A stretch of DNA of 64,000 nt from Pomphorhynchus laevis (Eukaryota > Acanthocephala > Palaeacanthocephala > Echinorhynchida > Pomphorhynchidae), in NCBI GenBank assembly GCA_012934845.2, contig WNNJ02003143.1, positions 1-64,000 on the forward strand, written 5' to 3'. The notes below the pieces were generated by a model, which did not search any database, was not told where the DNA came from, and saw nothing but the letters and a program-made list of their open reading frames with translations. Shown one piece after another: positions 12,169 to 24,085 of this stretch. Within the stretch, counting starts at the first letter, position 1. Every line of letters starts with the position of its first letter. The position numbers were made by a program, and so were the translations under genes.

Positions 12169-13238
12169 TCACCATCTCTTGCTATAGCGGAACCAAGGCT
12201 GATCCAAGAAACGCCGCCAGAAGGGGGCTATCATTTGCTGTATCTGTGTTAGTATAACTTTTTTATTGTTATCTATCAAGTTTATAATGTCCGAGTTGGA
12301 CATCCTGTCCAAAGGCGCAGCAATGAATGCGAAGCTTTTTACAAAAGGAGTGGAAAAATCAAAGTATTTTTTCTTGTAATCTTTAAAGACTCTGCATCGA
12401 CGAGACCACGCCGGTTGGTCTCCTCCGCAATTAATGTAAGCTGGGGGGGGGCAACACACCTCTCCCTCTTCAACATAGCGATACATGTAAACAGACCACA
12501 AACACCGCATGATTTTTAGCGTGAATAGAAGGCCCAGTGCCCCCAACTGCGGCTTAAGTTACAGTGTGGGAATGTGTTGGAGTCTTGATCCACCAGGGCG
12601 AATCGAAGGTTATACCCCAAGAAGGGGTTAGCAGCAGCCTTTGAAAGCAACTGAGCGTTGTCTAAATCAGCTGTGCAGAAGGCTAACGGTGTATGTCTCT
12701 AGTCTTAGATTTTACTTCTCTGATAGAGTGTAGTTTAAAGGTTTTCCGTAAAAGGACCAAATCCTCTTCTAAATGGAGAGGATAGTTCGAAATCTTTAAT
12801 GTTGCCTGTATAGGCTTAAGTAATAAAGTTCCCATGTAGGAGAGTTTTTACTTGAAAAATACTTCGTATGCTACCATTAAGGCAGAGGAAGCAAATGCGA
12901 CTTTCACTTGATTTTTATAGGTTCTAACAGAGTTAAAAACTACTCTCCCAGAGTAGGCATGTACAAAATTTCTGAGAAATACCGTAAATAGTCTATGCCT
13001 TTCTATAGGCTTTAATGCTGTGATTATAACCAAATAATTTTGTTTCGGTATCGGGGGAGTTCCCCCGAGTCAGAATCAGAATTAACAACAAATTTACTAA
13101 CCTGTTGATCGAGTAATGACGACGAAGAAGTTACAATACCTTTTTCTTGAGAATTTGCTCCAAAAACATTGAATTCTGCAGTAATTTTGTAGGACTTTTA
13201 AAGCTCCGACTCTCACAAAAAGCTGTTACTCGTACACA
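12169..13238 (-). pseudogene. Jockey-like ORF1 (nucleic-acid binding), copy A
   Basis: The N-terminal part (13033-12848) reads IITALKPIERHRLFTVFLRN, a block shared with ORF1 of copies B, E and the fragment at 51019. The C-terminal part (12546-12169) has the last knuckle region, CGGDQPAWSRRCRVFKDY. The middle is out of frame. ORF1 proteins of this type bind LINE RNA through CCHC knuckles. The start is placed at the ATG at 13238 by analogy with MSTSVY in copy B. Confidence 0.7.
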
Positions 13239-13578
13239 TTTTTGGGCGTGAAATTTATATAATAAGATTTTCTTACTAATACAAAAACAGTGATAAATAA
13301 AGTGATTACAAAGTCAGTCAAAAACAAGACTCTCTTTCTTCTTTTTTAAAGTCTTCATACCGATATTACGGCCTCAAATCCAGAGGGATCTGAGCCCTCC
13401 AACCTATCCAACACGCCGCTTTCCGACTGAACCACCCGGGGTCTCTTACCTCCCGAAAAGTCCAGTCGGTGTGGACTATGCTGGGTAAACGCGATACGAG
13501 GAGCTTAAGAAACCTTAGCCTTTGCTCTGGGGGACGTCCTCTTGAAAATAAAACTAATCCCGAGATAGCCCAAGTGCA

Positions 13579-15822
13579 TCAGAGGCGCACTTGGGCTTTC
13601 CCTTTCAACGACAGATGCTGAGCCCGTTTCAGGGCCCACCTAGCTTTCTTCAGGATACGTTTAAGTCTATCCAGGTCAACTTTCGCCGACCAGTTCACCG
13701 TAACGGTGAACCCCAGGTATTTTACTCGACTTGTGAAGGTAGGAAGTGGTTCAGTGGCAAATATGGAGGAGAGGGCAGATAATGCAAATCTCTTAAGTTT
13801 TTGCTTCGTCGCAGGGGATCCATGAAAGACAACCACCTGCGATTTGGCGGAGTTTAAAATAAGGTTAATACGGGTAACTGATCTTTTAATCTTTAAAAGA
13901 AACGGCTGATGTCAGAGACTACGTCTTTACACCTGTGTCCGGTAAACAGGGCTGTGGTGTCCTCAGCGTACACCACAAGACGTTGTTCGCGTTTAAGTAT
14001 TTTGAATAGATAAATGGAGGCAGCAAGATATAAGATAGGAGAAAGTGGGGATCCTTGAGGTACACCCGTAATAGGGTAGAACTGACGTGCATCAGGGTCG
14101 TCTTCATAGTAAAAACGCTTGGTATACAGCAGGATCTCCACTCTGTTCACAATTCTCGCAGATAACCCGAGGGACCTGAGAGAAGATATCACAAAAGGCA
14201 TAGAGATGCAGTCAAATGCAGCAAAAAAATCAAGGAAAACAGCAACGACTAGGCGATGGCTATTATCCCGACAAAACTACTCCACCTCACCAACTGCTGA
14301 ATGGACCGAGCGACCTTTGACGAACCCATGGAAACGTGGAGGGATCAAATTACGCCTACTTAAATGGTCGCGGATTTTACGCGCAAGCGCTTTTTCGTAG
14401 ATCGATACGAGGGCATTTTGAATCGAAATGGGTCGCAGATCTTTAGGGCATGAGCAGGATTTTTTCTTAGTTAGAAAAACACGCTTACTAATATTGATGC
14501 CTGCTACATCGGATAAGGAGGCTAAAAGCATTGTGACGGCCACCCCTCTTCTCTGATCTGCTGTCAAAAGCTGACAGACCGAGAAGAAAGTGGAGCGACG
14601 GATTTGGAGGTGCCCGGGAGTGGACCCCAGGAGTTAAGGATATCCGTAACAGATAGATCCCTACTCCTAAAGTTACACCAAGGCGGGATTGATTGAGGTA
14701 ATTGAGTGGCTCCATAGTTGTGTAAGGCTAGTGACTCCTCCAAAACTTTATCAAGGCCTACGTTCCCTATCCAACACAATGCTCTATCCTTTCAGCAAAC
14801 AAACTTCTCCTTCTTGAAAATCTTTCAAAAGGAAGTCTGAGAAGGATTAAGACGAGCAATACTCGTCCTATCCCTACTCAGATGGAACCTATATCTAGTG
14901 CTCCAGTAATCATTCGAGAGAGCCTGTCTGGCGGAATCAGAGAGATTAGGAAGGTTAAGCAATTTCGCTAGGACCTTGAGTTTCGTTGGAGTGGGATTGT
15001 ATATACGACCTTTATAGGTAGTCGATAAAATCGCGGTAGCTTGCGAAAATAGGTAAGTATTAAATTCGATCAGACTCTCATTTCCAATTATGGGAAAGAG
15101 TTGGATAGCCGCTTGAAAGAAGGAAACCCTGATCGGATCAAAGTGAAACCTCTTTCTAAGCAACATATCTTCCTCAATTCTCCAACGAATTAGGTCATGA
15201 GAGGTGACAATTGTTGGCGCGACTGCTCCGTGCAGAGGGGTTTTAACAACCACCTTGAGTGAAGCAGTAAAATGTCGAGGATAGAATTTGTTGATGTGCA
15301 ATGAAAGGAAGGGGAAGGGGGTTTGTGAATAAGATAATCGTTCCTAGCTCTGCGAAGTGCTGCATTGATCCAACGACCAGTTCTGTCGTTGAAATCCCCA
15401 AGTATCATGTCATAACCGCTGTCAATAATACTATCCAGGAGGTCACGGTTCTTGTGAATTTCCCCTGGACGGATGTAGACATTGGCTAGACTGAGGCGTT
15501 TACCGTTCTTACTTAGTGAAACTACTAAACAAGACATGGCTGGACATGAATAGTTTAATAATAGGGAGGATCTTAACGAGGACTTAATTAAGGTCAAGAT
15601 TCCTTGAGACGAAGAGGAGTGAGGTGGGGTTATGTACGGAGTATAGTAGGAACAGATATGCTTTGGAATAAATCGAGTAATGTCCTGGGGGTGACGGATA
15701 GGCCGCGTCTTCTGAAGGACTATAACATCTGCGTCTCTACCAGATAAAAGTCTAAGGGCAGAAGCACCTCCCGAATTCCACTGAATGATATTCAGTGAAA
15801 AAGGTTCGGGTTTACTCACCAT
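13579..15822 (-). pseudogene. Jockey-like ORF2, copy B, with altered YAED motif
   Basis: Endonuclease (LNIIQWNSGGASALRLL, GDFNDRTGRWI) and RT pieces appear in order at 15822-15190, 15301-14825, 14779-14564, 14567-14277, 14201-13893 and 13836-13579. At least three frameshifts and one or more stops separate them. Motif C reads VVYAEDTTALF, so the second catalytic pair is ED rather than DD, a change expected to cripple the polymerase. Copy E shares the same change and the same frame breaks. It is dead but well preserved. Confidence 0.88.
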
Positions 15823-16083
15823 TGTGTTATATCAGATGGATGGGGGAAACCAACCTAGACAGAACTAGGTGCAGGAAGGCTGACCCTCCGACTGCTAACC
15901 CTATCCAGGGTCGGTACCCTCTGGGCGATATCTTCATTTCCCTGTGAGGCGGCCCCTTTATCTTTTAGTAATTTGCCTATCTTGAGAGGCGGAACTGTTC
16001 GCGCTGATGCAGCTCGCTTTATTGATTGAGGCCTCATAGATCAGGCGACATCGGCACTGTGGCTGAACCAAGTAATGCCGCCA

Positions 16084-17093
16084 TCAGGGGGCCATCATCT
16101 TCTTTATTTGTGCGAGAATAACTTTTTTGTTGTTTTCAATTAGATGAAGAATGTCCGTGTTAGACATCCTATCAGCCGGTGTAGAAATCGATGCAAAGTC
16201 TCTGGAAACATGGGTAGATTGGTCGGAGAATCTTTTCTGATAATCCTTGAACACTTTGCAGCGTCGCGACCTGGCGGGGTGGTCTTTCCCGCAATTGTGG
16301 CAAGCAGGGGTAGCAATACACCTCTCCCCATTTAGCATGTTGTCGCATGAAGCCAGACCACAGACTCAGCAGATTTTTTGTGGGAACATGTCGAGCCCCA
16401 GTGCCCCCAAGCGTGGCATACGTTACACTGGGGGTACGTAAACGCATCTTGGTCCTTTTAGAGTGAAGCGTAGATTGTACCCCAGAAAAGGGTTCATAGC
16501 TGCTTTAGATAGAATCAGACCATTGTTAAGATCAGCCGAACAGAAAGCTATTGGGAGGACATCCCCAGCTTAAGACTTGATCCCTCTAATTGAATGTAAT
16601 TTGTAAGTACTTTTCAGGAGGTCCAAGTCCTCATCCTTAAGATGAGGAGGGAAATTAGTAATCTTTAGGGTAGCCTGTATAGGCTTAAGCATTATCGTTC
16701 CCAGATGGGATAAGTTCTTATCGAAAGATAATTTGTACGCTTCCATAAATGTTGGGGAAGCAAATGAGACTTTAATAGAGTTTTCATAAATTTTGACAGT
16801 ATTAAAAACAACTCTGCCTGAGTAGTGATTGACAAATTCACGCAGAAAAATACTAAACAATATGTGCCTCTCGAGAGGCTTAGATGCAGTAATAATCACC
16901 AAGTTATTGAGTTTAGGTATTGGGGGAGTACCCCCGAGTCAGCTGCAGACAAAGACAAAATATTACTAACCTTGATATTGTTGTTAATCGTTGTAGAACA
17001 AGAATTCATACCTTTTTCGTCCATTTCTGTGTCGATTTTCGTTGTGAAAGTAGAATCCTTTGATGCTCCACAAGCGTATACACTCGTACTCAT
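16084..17093 (-). pseudogene. Jockey-like ORF1, copy B
   Basis: It starts with MSTSVYACGASKDST (ATG at 17093) and continues after a frame change with IITASKPLERHILFSIFLRE. A conserved segment ending KPIQATLKITNFPPHLKDED follows, then the knuckle region CHNCGKDHPARSRRCKVFKDY at 16290-16220. The KPIQA.LKI block recurs in ORF1 of copies E and F and looks like a folded RNA-binding domain before the zinc knuckles. At least two frame changes are present. Confidence 0.8.
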
Positions 17094-17532
17094 TTTTCGC
17101 CTTGTAAGAACTTTAATAACCAATACTTTTTTTAACGTGAAATTTGATATTATGATGTGGCAAACATTGAACAATGATAAAATATTGATATAGTATCACA
17201 AAAATGCTATGTAACGAACGTTTCGGAGCTTCAAAGGACCACGAAAACACACTCAAATTAACAATTACAACTGGATATTAAGGAATAAAGGTTAGTGACT
17301 TAATTGTTAATCGGAAAATGGAGGAGCTTCTCCAATAAAAAGAACTAGCTAACCTAGTAAACGTCACACCTTCTATTCAAATACAGAAAAACCAATACTT
17401 TAATGAATTCCTGAGGAAGTTTATAAGCTTACAACCTAAAATAATCATGATTAATTCCGCCAAAGTAATGAATAATTACTATAGAATTCGTTTGTTTCTT
17501 CCAACAAAAGAACACTGATATCAAAACCAATT

Positions 17533-18117
17533 ATGGCATCTGTAAAGATAACGGATATACTTCCCGATCTAGAAAAAGATAATTTAGGAGAGCTGAAAAA
17601 ACGTTATTATCTACATAATATTCGTTTTATTATGAATAGAGAAGATCATTATATCCCCATTGCATTTGCGAACATTGAGAAGGACAACACTTATATCCTA
17701 TCGAACTCTGCATCCAATCCGTTTATGGGCTGCAATCTGAATTTCACAGTGGCAAGCACAGACAACCTCACGTTTCCACACTGTAATACCTGTCTTATGT
17801 GCGGACACTGGAGCTCAACCTGTGGAAGAAAAAAGACTTGCGGTGTCTGTGGATCGGGTGATGTAGATCATGACGCACAGTGCAAGCTTGCTCCCAGTTG
17901 TACTAACTGTAGACTCAAGCACCCTTTTTGGTCAAGAAAATGCTCGGTTTTTAAAGATTACGTGAGTAGACATTCAATGAATAACGTACACTCTCCCCCC
18001 ACTAGGACAAATACGGAGTGTGGCTTATCAGGAATTAATGTGGAAGATATGTTTAGTTTCTTTAGATCGCTTCAAGAAGAAACAGTACGATCAGTTCAAT
18101 CGCTGATAGCCCGTTAA
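17533..18117 (+). CDS. Jockey-like ORF1, intact C-terminal part (copy C)
   Basis: A 194-residue open frame, the longest intact piece of ORF1 here. Residues about 80-140 hold three zinc knuckles: CNTCLMCGHWSSTC (C-x2-C-x4-H-x4-C), then CGVCGSGDVDHDAQC and CTNCRLKHPFWSRKC. They are followed by SVFKDYV, a phrase conserved in the other copies. This knuckle series is the hallmark of Jockey-group ORF1, which coats the element RNA. The sequence upstream from ATG 17320 also resembles ORF1 but is out of frame, so the real protein was longer and this start is only the first Met of the open stretch. ORF2 follows about 330 bp downstream. Confidence 0.8.
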   Translation: MASVKITDILPDLEKDNLGELKKRYYLHNIRFIMNREDHYIPIAFANIEKDNTYILSNSASNPFMGCNLNFTVASTDNLTFPHCNTCLMCGHWSSTCGRKKTCGVCGSGDVDHDAQCKLAPSCTNCRLKHPFWSRKCSVFKDYVSRHSMNNVHSPPTRTNTECGLSGINVEDMFSFFRSLQEETVRSVQSLIAR

Positions 18118-18446
18118 ACAACAAATACACCCTCGACAATAGTATTTTCCCAGTTGTCATGTCTTCCAAGTAGAGAGCTAAATCAAATCTTTCTAATACT
18201 GATTCTAAAAGGAGATCAACATCCTCCTCCAAGTAACATATGCCTTCTTCCAAAACAGTACCTCCGTTTAAGATATGCAAACAGCAAACAAAGATTTGGA
18301 GACTGGCTGACACGGCCAACATGGTAAATGAAGATATCGCCCATGGGAAAGTGTCTCAACCTTGTCCAGCTGGGTGTAAGAAGGGAAAACTTCTCACCTC
18401 TAGTTCCGACTAGGAGGAGGCATCCCACTGCAGCTAACTTAACTAA

Positions 18447-20931
18447 ATGCAAAGTAATCGAGAGCATTTTTCACTGAATATCCTTCAGTGGAATTCGGGA
18501 GGTGCTTCCGCCCTTAGCCTTCTATCTTGTAGAGATGCAGATGTTATAGTTCTTCAGTAGACGCGGTCTATCCGTCTCCCCCAGGACATTGCTCGATTTA
18601 TCCCTAAGCGCATCTACATCCACTTTACTCCTACATAACCCCACCTCACTCCTCGTATTCTCAATGTATTTTAACCCTAGTAAAGAGCTCCTTAAGTACA
18701 TCTCTCATACATGACTATTATTGTCCAGCCGTCTTGTTTAGCTATAGTACTATGTAAAAACGGTGAACGCATCAGCATAGCAATATCTATATTCGGCCAG
18801 GATAAATTCACAAGAACCGTGACCTCCTGGATCGTATACTGGGTAGTGGTTATGGCATGCTACTTGGTGACTTTAACGACAGAACTGGTCGTTTGATTAA
18901 TACAACACCCTGCAGAGCCAGGAACGACTATCTTATTCACAAATCACCTTCCCCCACATTTCATTGTTCAAAAACTAATTTTGTCCTCGACATATTACTG
19001 CTACATAAGAAGTGATTGTTGAAACCCTGCTGCACTGAGCAGTCGCGCCAACAACAGACCACCTCTCATGACCTAATTCTTTGGCGGATAGAGGAAGATA
19101 TGTTGCTTAGGAGAAGATATCACTTTGACCCCATCTGAGTGACTTTCTTTCAGGCAGCTATTCAACTCTTCCACATAATTGGCAATGAGATTGACAATTC
19201 GGTCAATGAGATTGACCGAATTTAATTCCTGCCTCTCATTGCAAGCCACCGCGATCCTTTCGACTACCTATAAAGGTCGAATATACAATCCCACTCTAAC
19301 AAAGCTCAAGAACCTAGCTAAAATGCTACACCTTCCCAATCTCTCTATTTCCTGCAGAAATGCCCTCTCGAATGAATACTGGAGCACTAGATATAAGTTC
19401 CAGCTGAGCAAGGATAGGGTGAGCATAGCTCGCCTTAACTCTTCTCAGTCTTCTTTTGGAAGATATTCAAGAAGGAAAAGTTTGTCTGCTGGAAGGATAG
19501 AGCTTTGGGTTAGATCGGTAGCATGGGTCTTGACAAAGTTTTGGAGGAGTCACATTCATACATAATTATTATCCCTACATAATTATTGAGCCACTTAATC
19601 TCCCCAACCAATCCCCCCTTGGTGTGACTTCAGGAGCAGGGATTTATCTGTCACAGATATCCTAAACTCCCGGTGGTTACTTCCAGACACCTTCAAATCC
19701 CATGCGTCACTCTCCACTCAGGTCTGTCAGCTTTTGACAGACAGCCAGAGAATGGAGGTCGCCATCACAATGCTACTAGCTTCCCCGTTCGATGTTGCTG
19801 GCATTAATATCAGCCGTCGTTTTTTTATTCCGAAAAAGAAATCGATTCCATGTCCTAAAGATCTGCGGCCTATCTCGATTCAAAACTCCCTCATCTCCAT
19901 TTACGAAAAGGTGCTTACGCGTAAAATCCGCGACCATCTAAGAAACGAAATTTAATCCCACCAGGTTTTTATGGGTAAGTAAAAAATCGCTCGGGCTATA
20001 TTGCAATAGGTGAAGTGCAAAGGTTTTGTCAGGATAACAGTCATCAGATTGCTGTGGCTGTTTTTCTCGATTTTTCTGCTGCATTTGACCGCATTTCCAT
20101 TCCTTTTGTTATTTATTCTCTTTGGCTTCTTGGGTTGCCTGCGAGAATCGTTAACAGGGTGGAAATATTGTTGTATACCAAGCGATTTTTTTATGAAGAT
20201 GACGCTGATGCAAGTCAGTTCTAATCTATTACAGGTGGGCCTCATAGCTCTCCACTTAATCCAATCTTGTATCTTGCTGCCTCTATTGAACTTTTCAAAA
20301 GATTTAAACGTGATCAACATCTAGTGGTATACGCTGATGGTGCCACAGCCCTCTTTTCTGGACGCAGATGCAAAGATGTAGTCTCGGACATCAGCCGTTT
20401 TTTAAGATTAAATGATCCGTTACTCATATCCAATCTTATTTTAAACTTTAACAAATCGCAGGTGGCAGTCTTTCATGGCGCCTCTGCCAATAACAAGAAG
20501 CTTAAAAGACTAGCACTCACTGCTCTCTCATCCATTTTGCAGCCTTAACCACTCCCCATCTTTACAAGTCGAGTCAAATATCTGGGGTTCACTGTTACGG
20601 TGAATTAGTCGTCGAAAGCTGACTGGATAGCCTCAAACGTATCCTGAAGAAAGTTAGGTGGGCGCTGATACGGGCTGAGTATCTGTTATTGGATGAGAAA
20701 GCTCAAGTGCGGCTTTGGGGTATTTGGGCTTTCTCGGGATTAGTCTTCTTTTCAAGAGGACGTCCCCCAGAGCAAAAACTAAGGTTTCTCAAGCTCCTCA
20801 TCTCGAGAATACCGAACATAGTTCACCTCGATTGTATTCTTCTGGGGTGGGCCTGGGGTGAAGCCCCCGGGTGGTGCAGAAAGAGAGCGGCGTGTTGGAT
20901 TGGCTGTAGGATCAGATCCCTGTTGACCTGA
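18447..20931 (+). pseudogene. Jockey-like ORF2, copy C, degraded
   Basis: It starts at the ATG of ATGCAAAGTAATCG, the position of the ORF2 start in copies A, B and D. The endonuclease (LNILQWNSGGASALSLL) and RT pieces (AVFLDFSAAFDRISI at 20060-20110) are recognisable, but motif B is altered and motif C reads VVYADGATALF. Many stops and frameshifts break it. A short foldback, AATTCGGTCAAT with its inverse at 19196-19222, lies in the linker. Confidence 0.85.
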
Positions 20932-21060
20932 GGCCGTGACACTGTGAAGACTCTACTATAAACTAGCCTGACTTTCTTTGTTATTTTCAGTGCTTTATTT
21001 TTAAAAACATTTTCAGTGGTTATATAGTTTTTTAACGAAATCTTTATTATTATAATAAAA

Positions 21061-21769
21061 TATTGAAATTTTGATTCTTACCGATTATTATCTTAAGATT
21101 CTACTCGTCAAATAACGTCCTGAAAATTAGAATCCTATTTTTTTAATTAGTTACACAGATAAGCAAGTGTGAGAAAACCACACTTTACATCAAACAGTGT
21201 TTGAATCCTGTTTTTGATAAAAATATGTAATTTTTCAAAAATACCAAACACACATTGCTCCATTAGCTATCATTATCAGTATGAAATTGTTTAAATCTTT
21301 AGCTATTACTGCGCACGCTAATGTTTACACAAAATAGTGCATTTATTTAAATGATCTATAATTGATGAATGGCTATATCATTACGTTTACGTGTAGCACG
21401 TGCTACTCTTGTCGTTATCAATAACAACATGATGAATCATTGTCATTAATTACACTTCACCTAATGGGATCTATCAGCAATTTTAACAGTCGTGATATAC
21501 AGTAAATTTTAAATGCGACAATTCAATTTTAACGTGTTTCAAGCGACGTCATTGATTGATTTTAAGCGATGTACGTGTCTAATTCACGCAAAATTAATAA
21601 TAAAATACATGTCATGGTAAAATACAATCATTGGATTTTCATCCGAATACCGTTATTACGGTGGAAAATTTGTGCTCAAAATTATTTTATAAAATGCCTT
21701 TAAAATTTTTTATGGATAGACAATAAACAATGGAAAATGTTTTGATTTTTATGGTGTCATTAATGAAAT
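21061..21769. other. AT-rich spacer without genes
   Basis: About 700 bp between the Jockey copy C tail and the next repeat. There is no open frame of note and no motif was recognised. Confidence 0.5.
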
Positions 21770-22350
21770 ACATTTTAATTATAAATTAATCACTTGATGT
21801 ATAATTAGATTGCTGAATTTACGCATTTTATACAATATATAAATAAAAATAAAGATAATGAATAATTAAATAATATTTTATAAAATCTATATTTATATCA
21901 AGTTAAAATTTAAAATTGAAATTTAAAATAAAAGTCAATTTTTATGAATTGAATAATAAAAATAACAGAAGATATACAGGAATAAGTATTAGATGTCATC
22001 AAGAGAAACTGCTATGTTATCAGGTATCGGCTCCTATTACTCGACACAACATAGCACCGAAAGCAAGTACATGCTAATGACGTATTTCTGATGCGTATTT
22101 CCTCTGATGAAATTTGATTATCTTGTGTATCTTATTCTTCTAATACAAAGCATATTGTTCATTATTAATACATATTTTTTGCTTAATTTATTTTTTTAAG
22201 ACAAAAGTTATAATAAAAATAGAAATTTTTGCTTAATAGTTTTAACAAATTTTTAATAATATTTTGTTGATTTAGATACCGTAAATTTAATATTTTAATA
22301 ATATAAGAAAAAGAAAAAATCATCAAACTTGCTTAAAAATTAACAGAAAA
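21770..22350 (+). repeat. Long copy of repeat family 1, forward orientation
   Basis: Matches 6690-7290 in reverse. It contains TTTTTATGAATTGAATAATA, AGATGTCATCAAGAG, AACTGCTATGTTATCAGG, ACTCGACACAACATAGCACC and GTACATGCTAATGACGTA. The right third, with TTTTAACAAATTTTTAATAA and CAAACTTGCTTAAAAATTAA, also has its counterpart at 6720-6850. No gene was found. Confidence 0.75.
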
Positions 22351-23030
22351 ATAAATAATGTCGTATCAGAAATACAGTTTTAGTATTTCTGACATAAGTT
22401 ATATACAGGTGAAAACAAACTCCACAGGTCAATAAGAACTTGTCAGTAGAACAAATAAGTTAAATGAAAATACTAACAAATGTACACTCACGATAAAATT
22501 AAACGTAATGTCGAAGCTTCAAATTAAGGTTATTTTGATGCAAAAAAAGTCATCTGATGCACCTTTAGGGAATTCAAATGAGTAAATATATAATTCAGCT
22601 AGACCACTAATCCTTAATAAGGTAGGAGTTGGCAGCTCAATCACAACTGACGTCTATACCTAGCTTCACGTTATAAGATGGAATTTCACAATAGACATCG
22701 GGAAGGATATCCCTTCGTCAAATAAAGATACTTTTAGAAGGTCGGTACTTCCGTGTCTGAATATTAAATCGAATCAAACTAAAAATAGAGAGAGCACAAG
22801 CTTCTTCAACGGAACTTCAGTGTTTATTTTACCAGTAGAGTCCAAATGGGTGACTTTCCGATCATCGTGAAAGAGAATTTGGCGGGTTTGAGTTTAAGAC
22901 CCAAACTTCATCTCCCATAGAAGATCCTGGATCGGCCACAGTCCCGTTGCTCTGGTCTCTCTTAGCTAGTTTTAAAGCTGCGACTGTTTGAAATGTACCA
23001 TTCCACTTGTTTGAGGTTATCCTCTTGTTA
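22351..23030. other. Unassigned stretch left of a Jockey ORF1 fragment
   Basis: Less AT-rich than its left neighbour. On minus it may be the ORF1-ORF2 junction of copy F, but no endonuclease motif can be read with confidence. Nothing else was recognised. Confidence 0.4.
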
Positions 23031-24085
23031 TTGATCTGTTACGGTAGGTAGGTTTAAATTTAGTAAGGGATTGCTCACTAATTCACTAGTTATACCTTCA
23101 ACTTGAGACATTGCTGCTTTTATTCTGCAGTCAATGTAGTATGTAATATCTTTGTCGTTGGACTTTGTGTCAGAATTAGTTTCAATTATCGTCTTTTCGG
23201 AAGCTTGAGCAAAAGTTAAGTCGTTGCCTGTATGTATCTTGTGACTCGATTGATATTCTTTGAATACCTTGCATCTGTGGGAATAAGCCGGGTGGTCCCC
23301 ACTACAGTTGGAGAAATTAGCTTTGAGCAGACATTTTTCGAAATTGTCAGTGGACCCGCATATTCCACAAGTTTGTGAGCAAATACATTTGCTGGCCCAG
23401 TGCCTTTATTGGTGGCAGGAGATGCATTGGGGGTAAGTCGATAGCTCGGTCTCCAGTAATGTAAAAGGCAAATTTTATCCTAAATAATAGATTAAACTTT
23501 ATATGTGAAAGCCGCTACGCGTCATCCTGGATTGCATGAGCGATGGCTATAAGAATAGGATTACCTTTTTATCATTTATAAAGCGTATTTTAGAGATGTT
23601 GAACAGTTTTTCGAGTGAGATAATGACATTACTTGAGAGAAACGTAGGCATATTGTTAATCTTCAACGATGCCTGAATAGGTTTGAAGTCAATTGTACCT
23701 CTGTTGAAGTAATTATTTAAAAAAACGTATGCATTTGCCAGGTCTTTTGTATAAAACGAAATCTTGATTTCATTCTCGTAATATTTGGTAGAATTAAATA
23801 TAATTCGATTTTCGAATTGAAGTGAGAAATTCCGTAAGAAAACATTAAATAGGTTCTTCCTTACAATCGGAACAAGTAGTTTAATAATAACAAAATTTGT
23901 AGTTTTCGGATTACGGGGAAGCTCCCCTTCGTTTTTTGTTCAACACAAGAAACTACACTTACCTTGTTCATCTCTTGCTCGGATATCTTCTCAGTTCTTC
24001 CTGTAAAAGCAGTAAAATTATGTGTGTTTACAACGATTTTGCTGGAAATGGGAAAATCCTTTGAACGCTCCGACTTGAACACTCT
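23030..24085 (-). pseudogene. Jockey-like ORF1 fragment (copy F), inverted against copy D
   Basis: On minus the N-terminal block is read from about 24085 (VFKSERSKDFPISSKIVV), then RKNLFNVFLRNFSLQFENRI, a KPIQASLKINNMPTFLSS block and a knuckle series with CICSQTCGICG and CSGDHPAYSHRCKVFKEYQ near 23260-23420. There are frame changes and stops. No ORF2 continues to the left. The plus-strand neighbour D begins with the end of an ORF1 and carries ORF2, so F and D could be the two halves of one insertion with an inverted 5' part. Confidence 0.75.

Larger units (their letters stand above)
9320..13262 (-). mobile_element. Jockey-like LINE, copy A
   Basis: A near full-length two-ORF LINE on the minus strand. 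It has an AT-rich leader (to about 13262), ORF1 with CCHC knuckles (13238-12169), ORF2 with endonuclease and RT (11948-9582) and an AT-rich 3' tail (about 9320-9440). The edges are approximate because no target duplication was found. ORF2 is read in long pieces separated by only two frameshifts, and the catalytic YADD is intact, so it is the best preserved of the Jockey-like copies. Confidence 0.8.
13300..17150 (-). mobile_element. Jockey-like LINE, copy B
   Basis: A two-ORF LINE on minus lying tail to head with copy A. ORF1 spans about 17093-16084 and ORF2 15822-13470. The 5' leader ends AATATCAAATTTCACGTT near 17150, about 80 bp from the divergent 5' end of copy C. Its ORF2 is nearly identical to that of copy E at 34080-36300. 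Edges are approximate. Confidence 0.8.
17200..21060 (+). mobile_element. Jockey-like LINE, copy C
   Basis: A plus-strand copy with leader from about 17200, ORF1 to 18117, ORF2 18447-20931 and an AT-rich 3' tail ending near 21060. Its 5' end faces the 5' end of copy B. ORF1's second half is intact, while ORF2 has many breaks. No target duplication was identified, so the edges are approximate. Confidence 0.8.

Noticed and set aside
11934-12257. 107-residue plus-strand open frame
   Set aside because: Antisense to Jockey copy A between ORF1 and ORF2; shadow frame.
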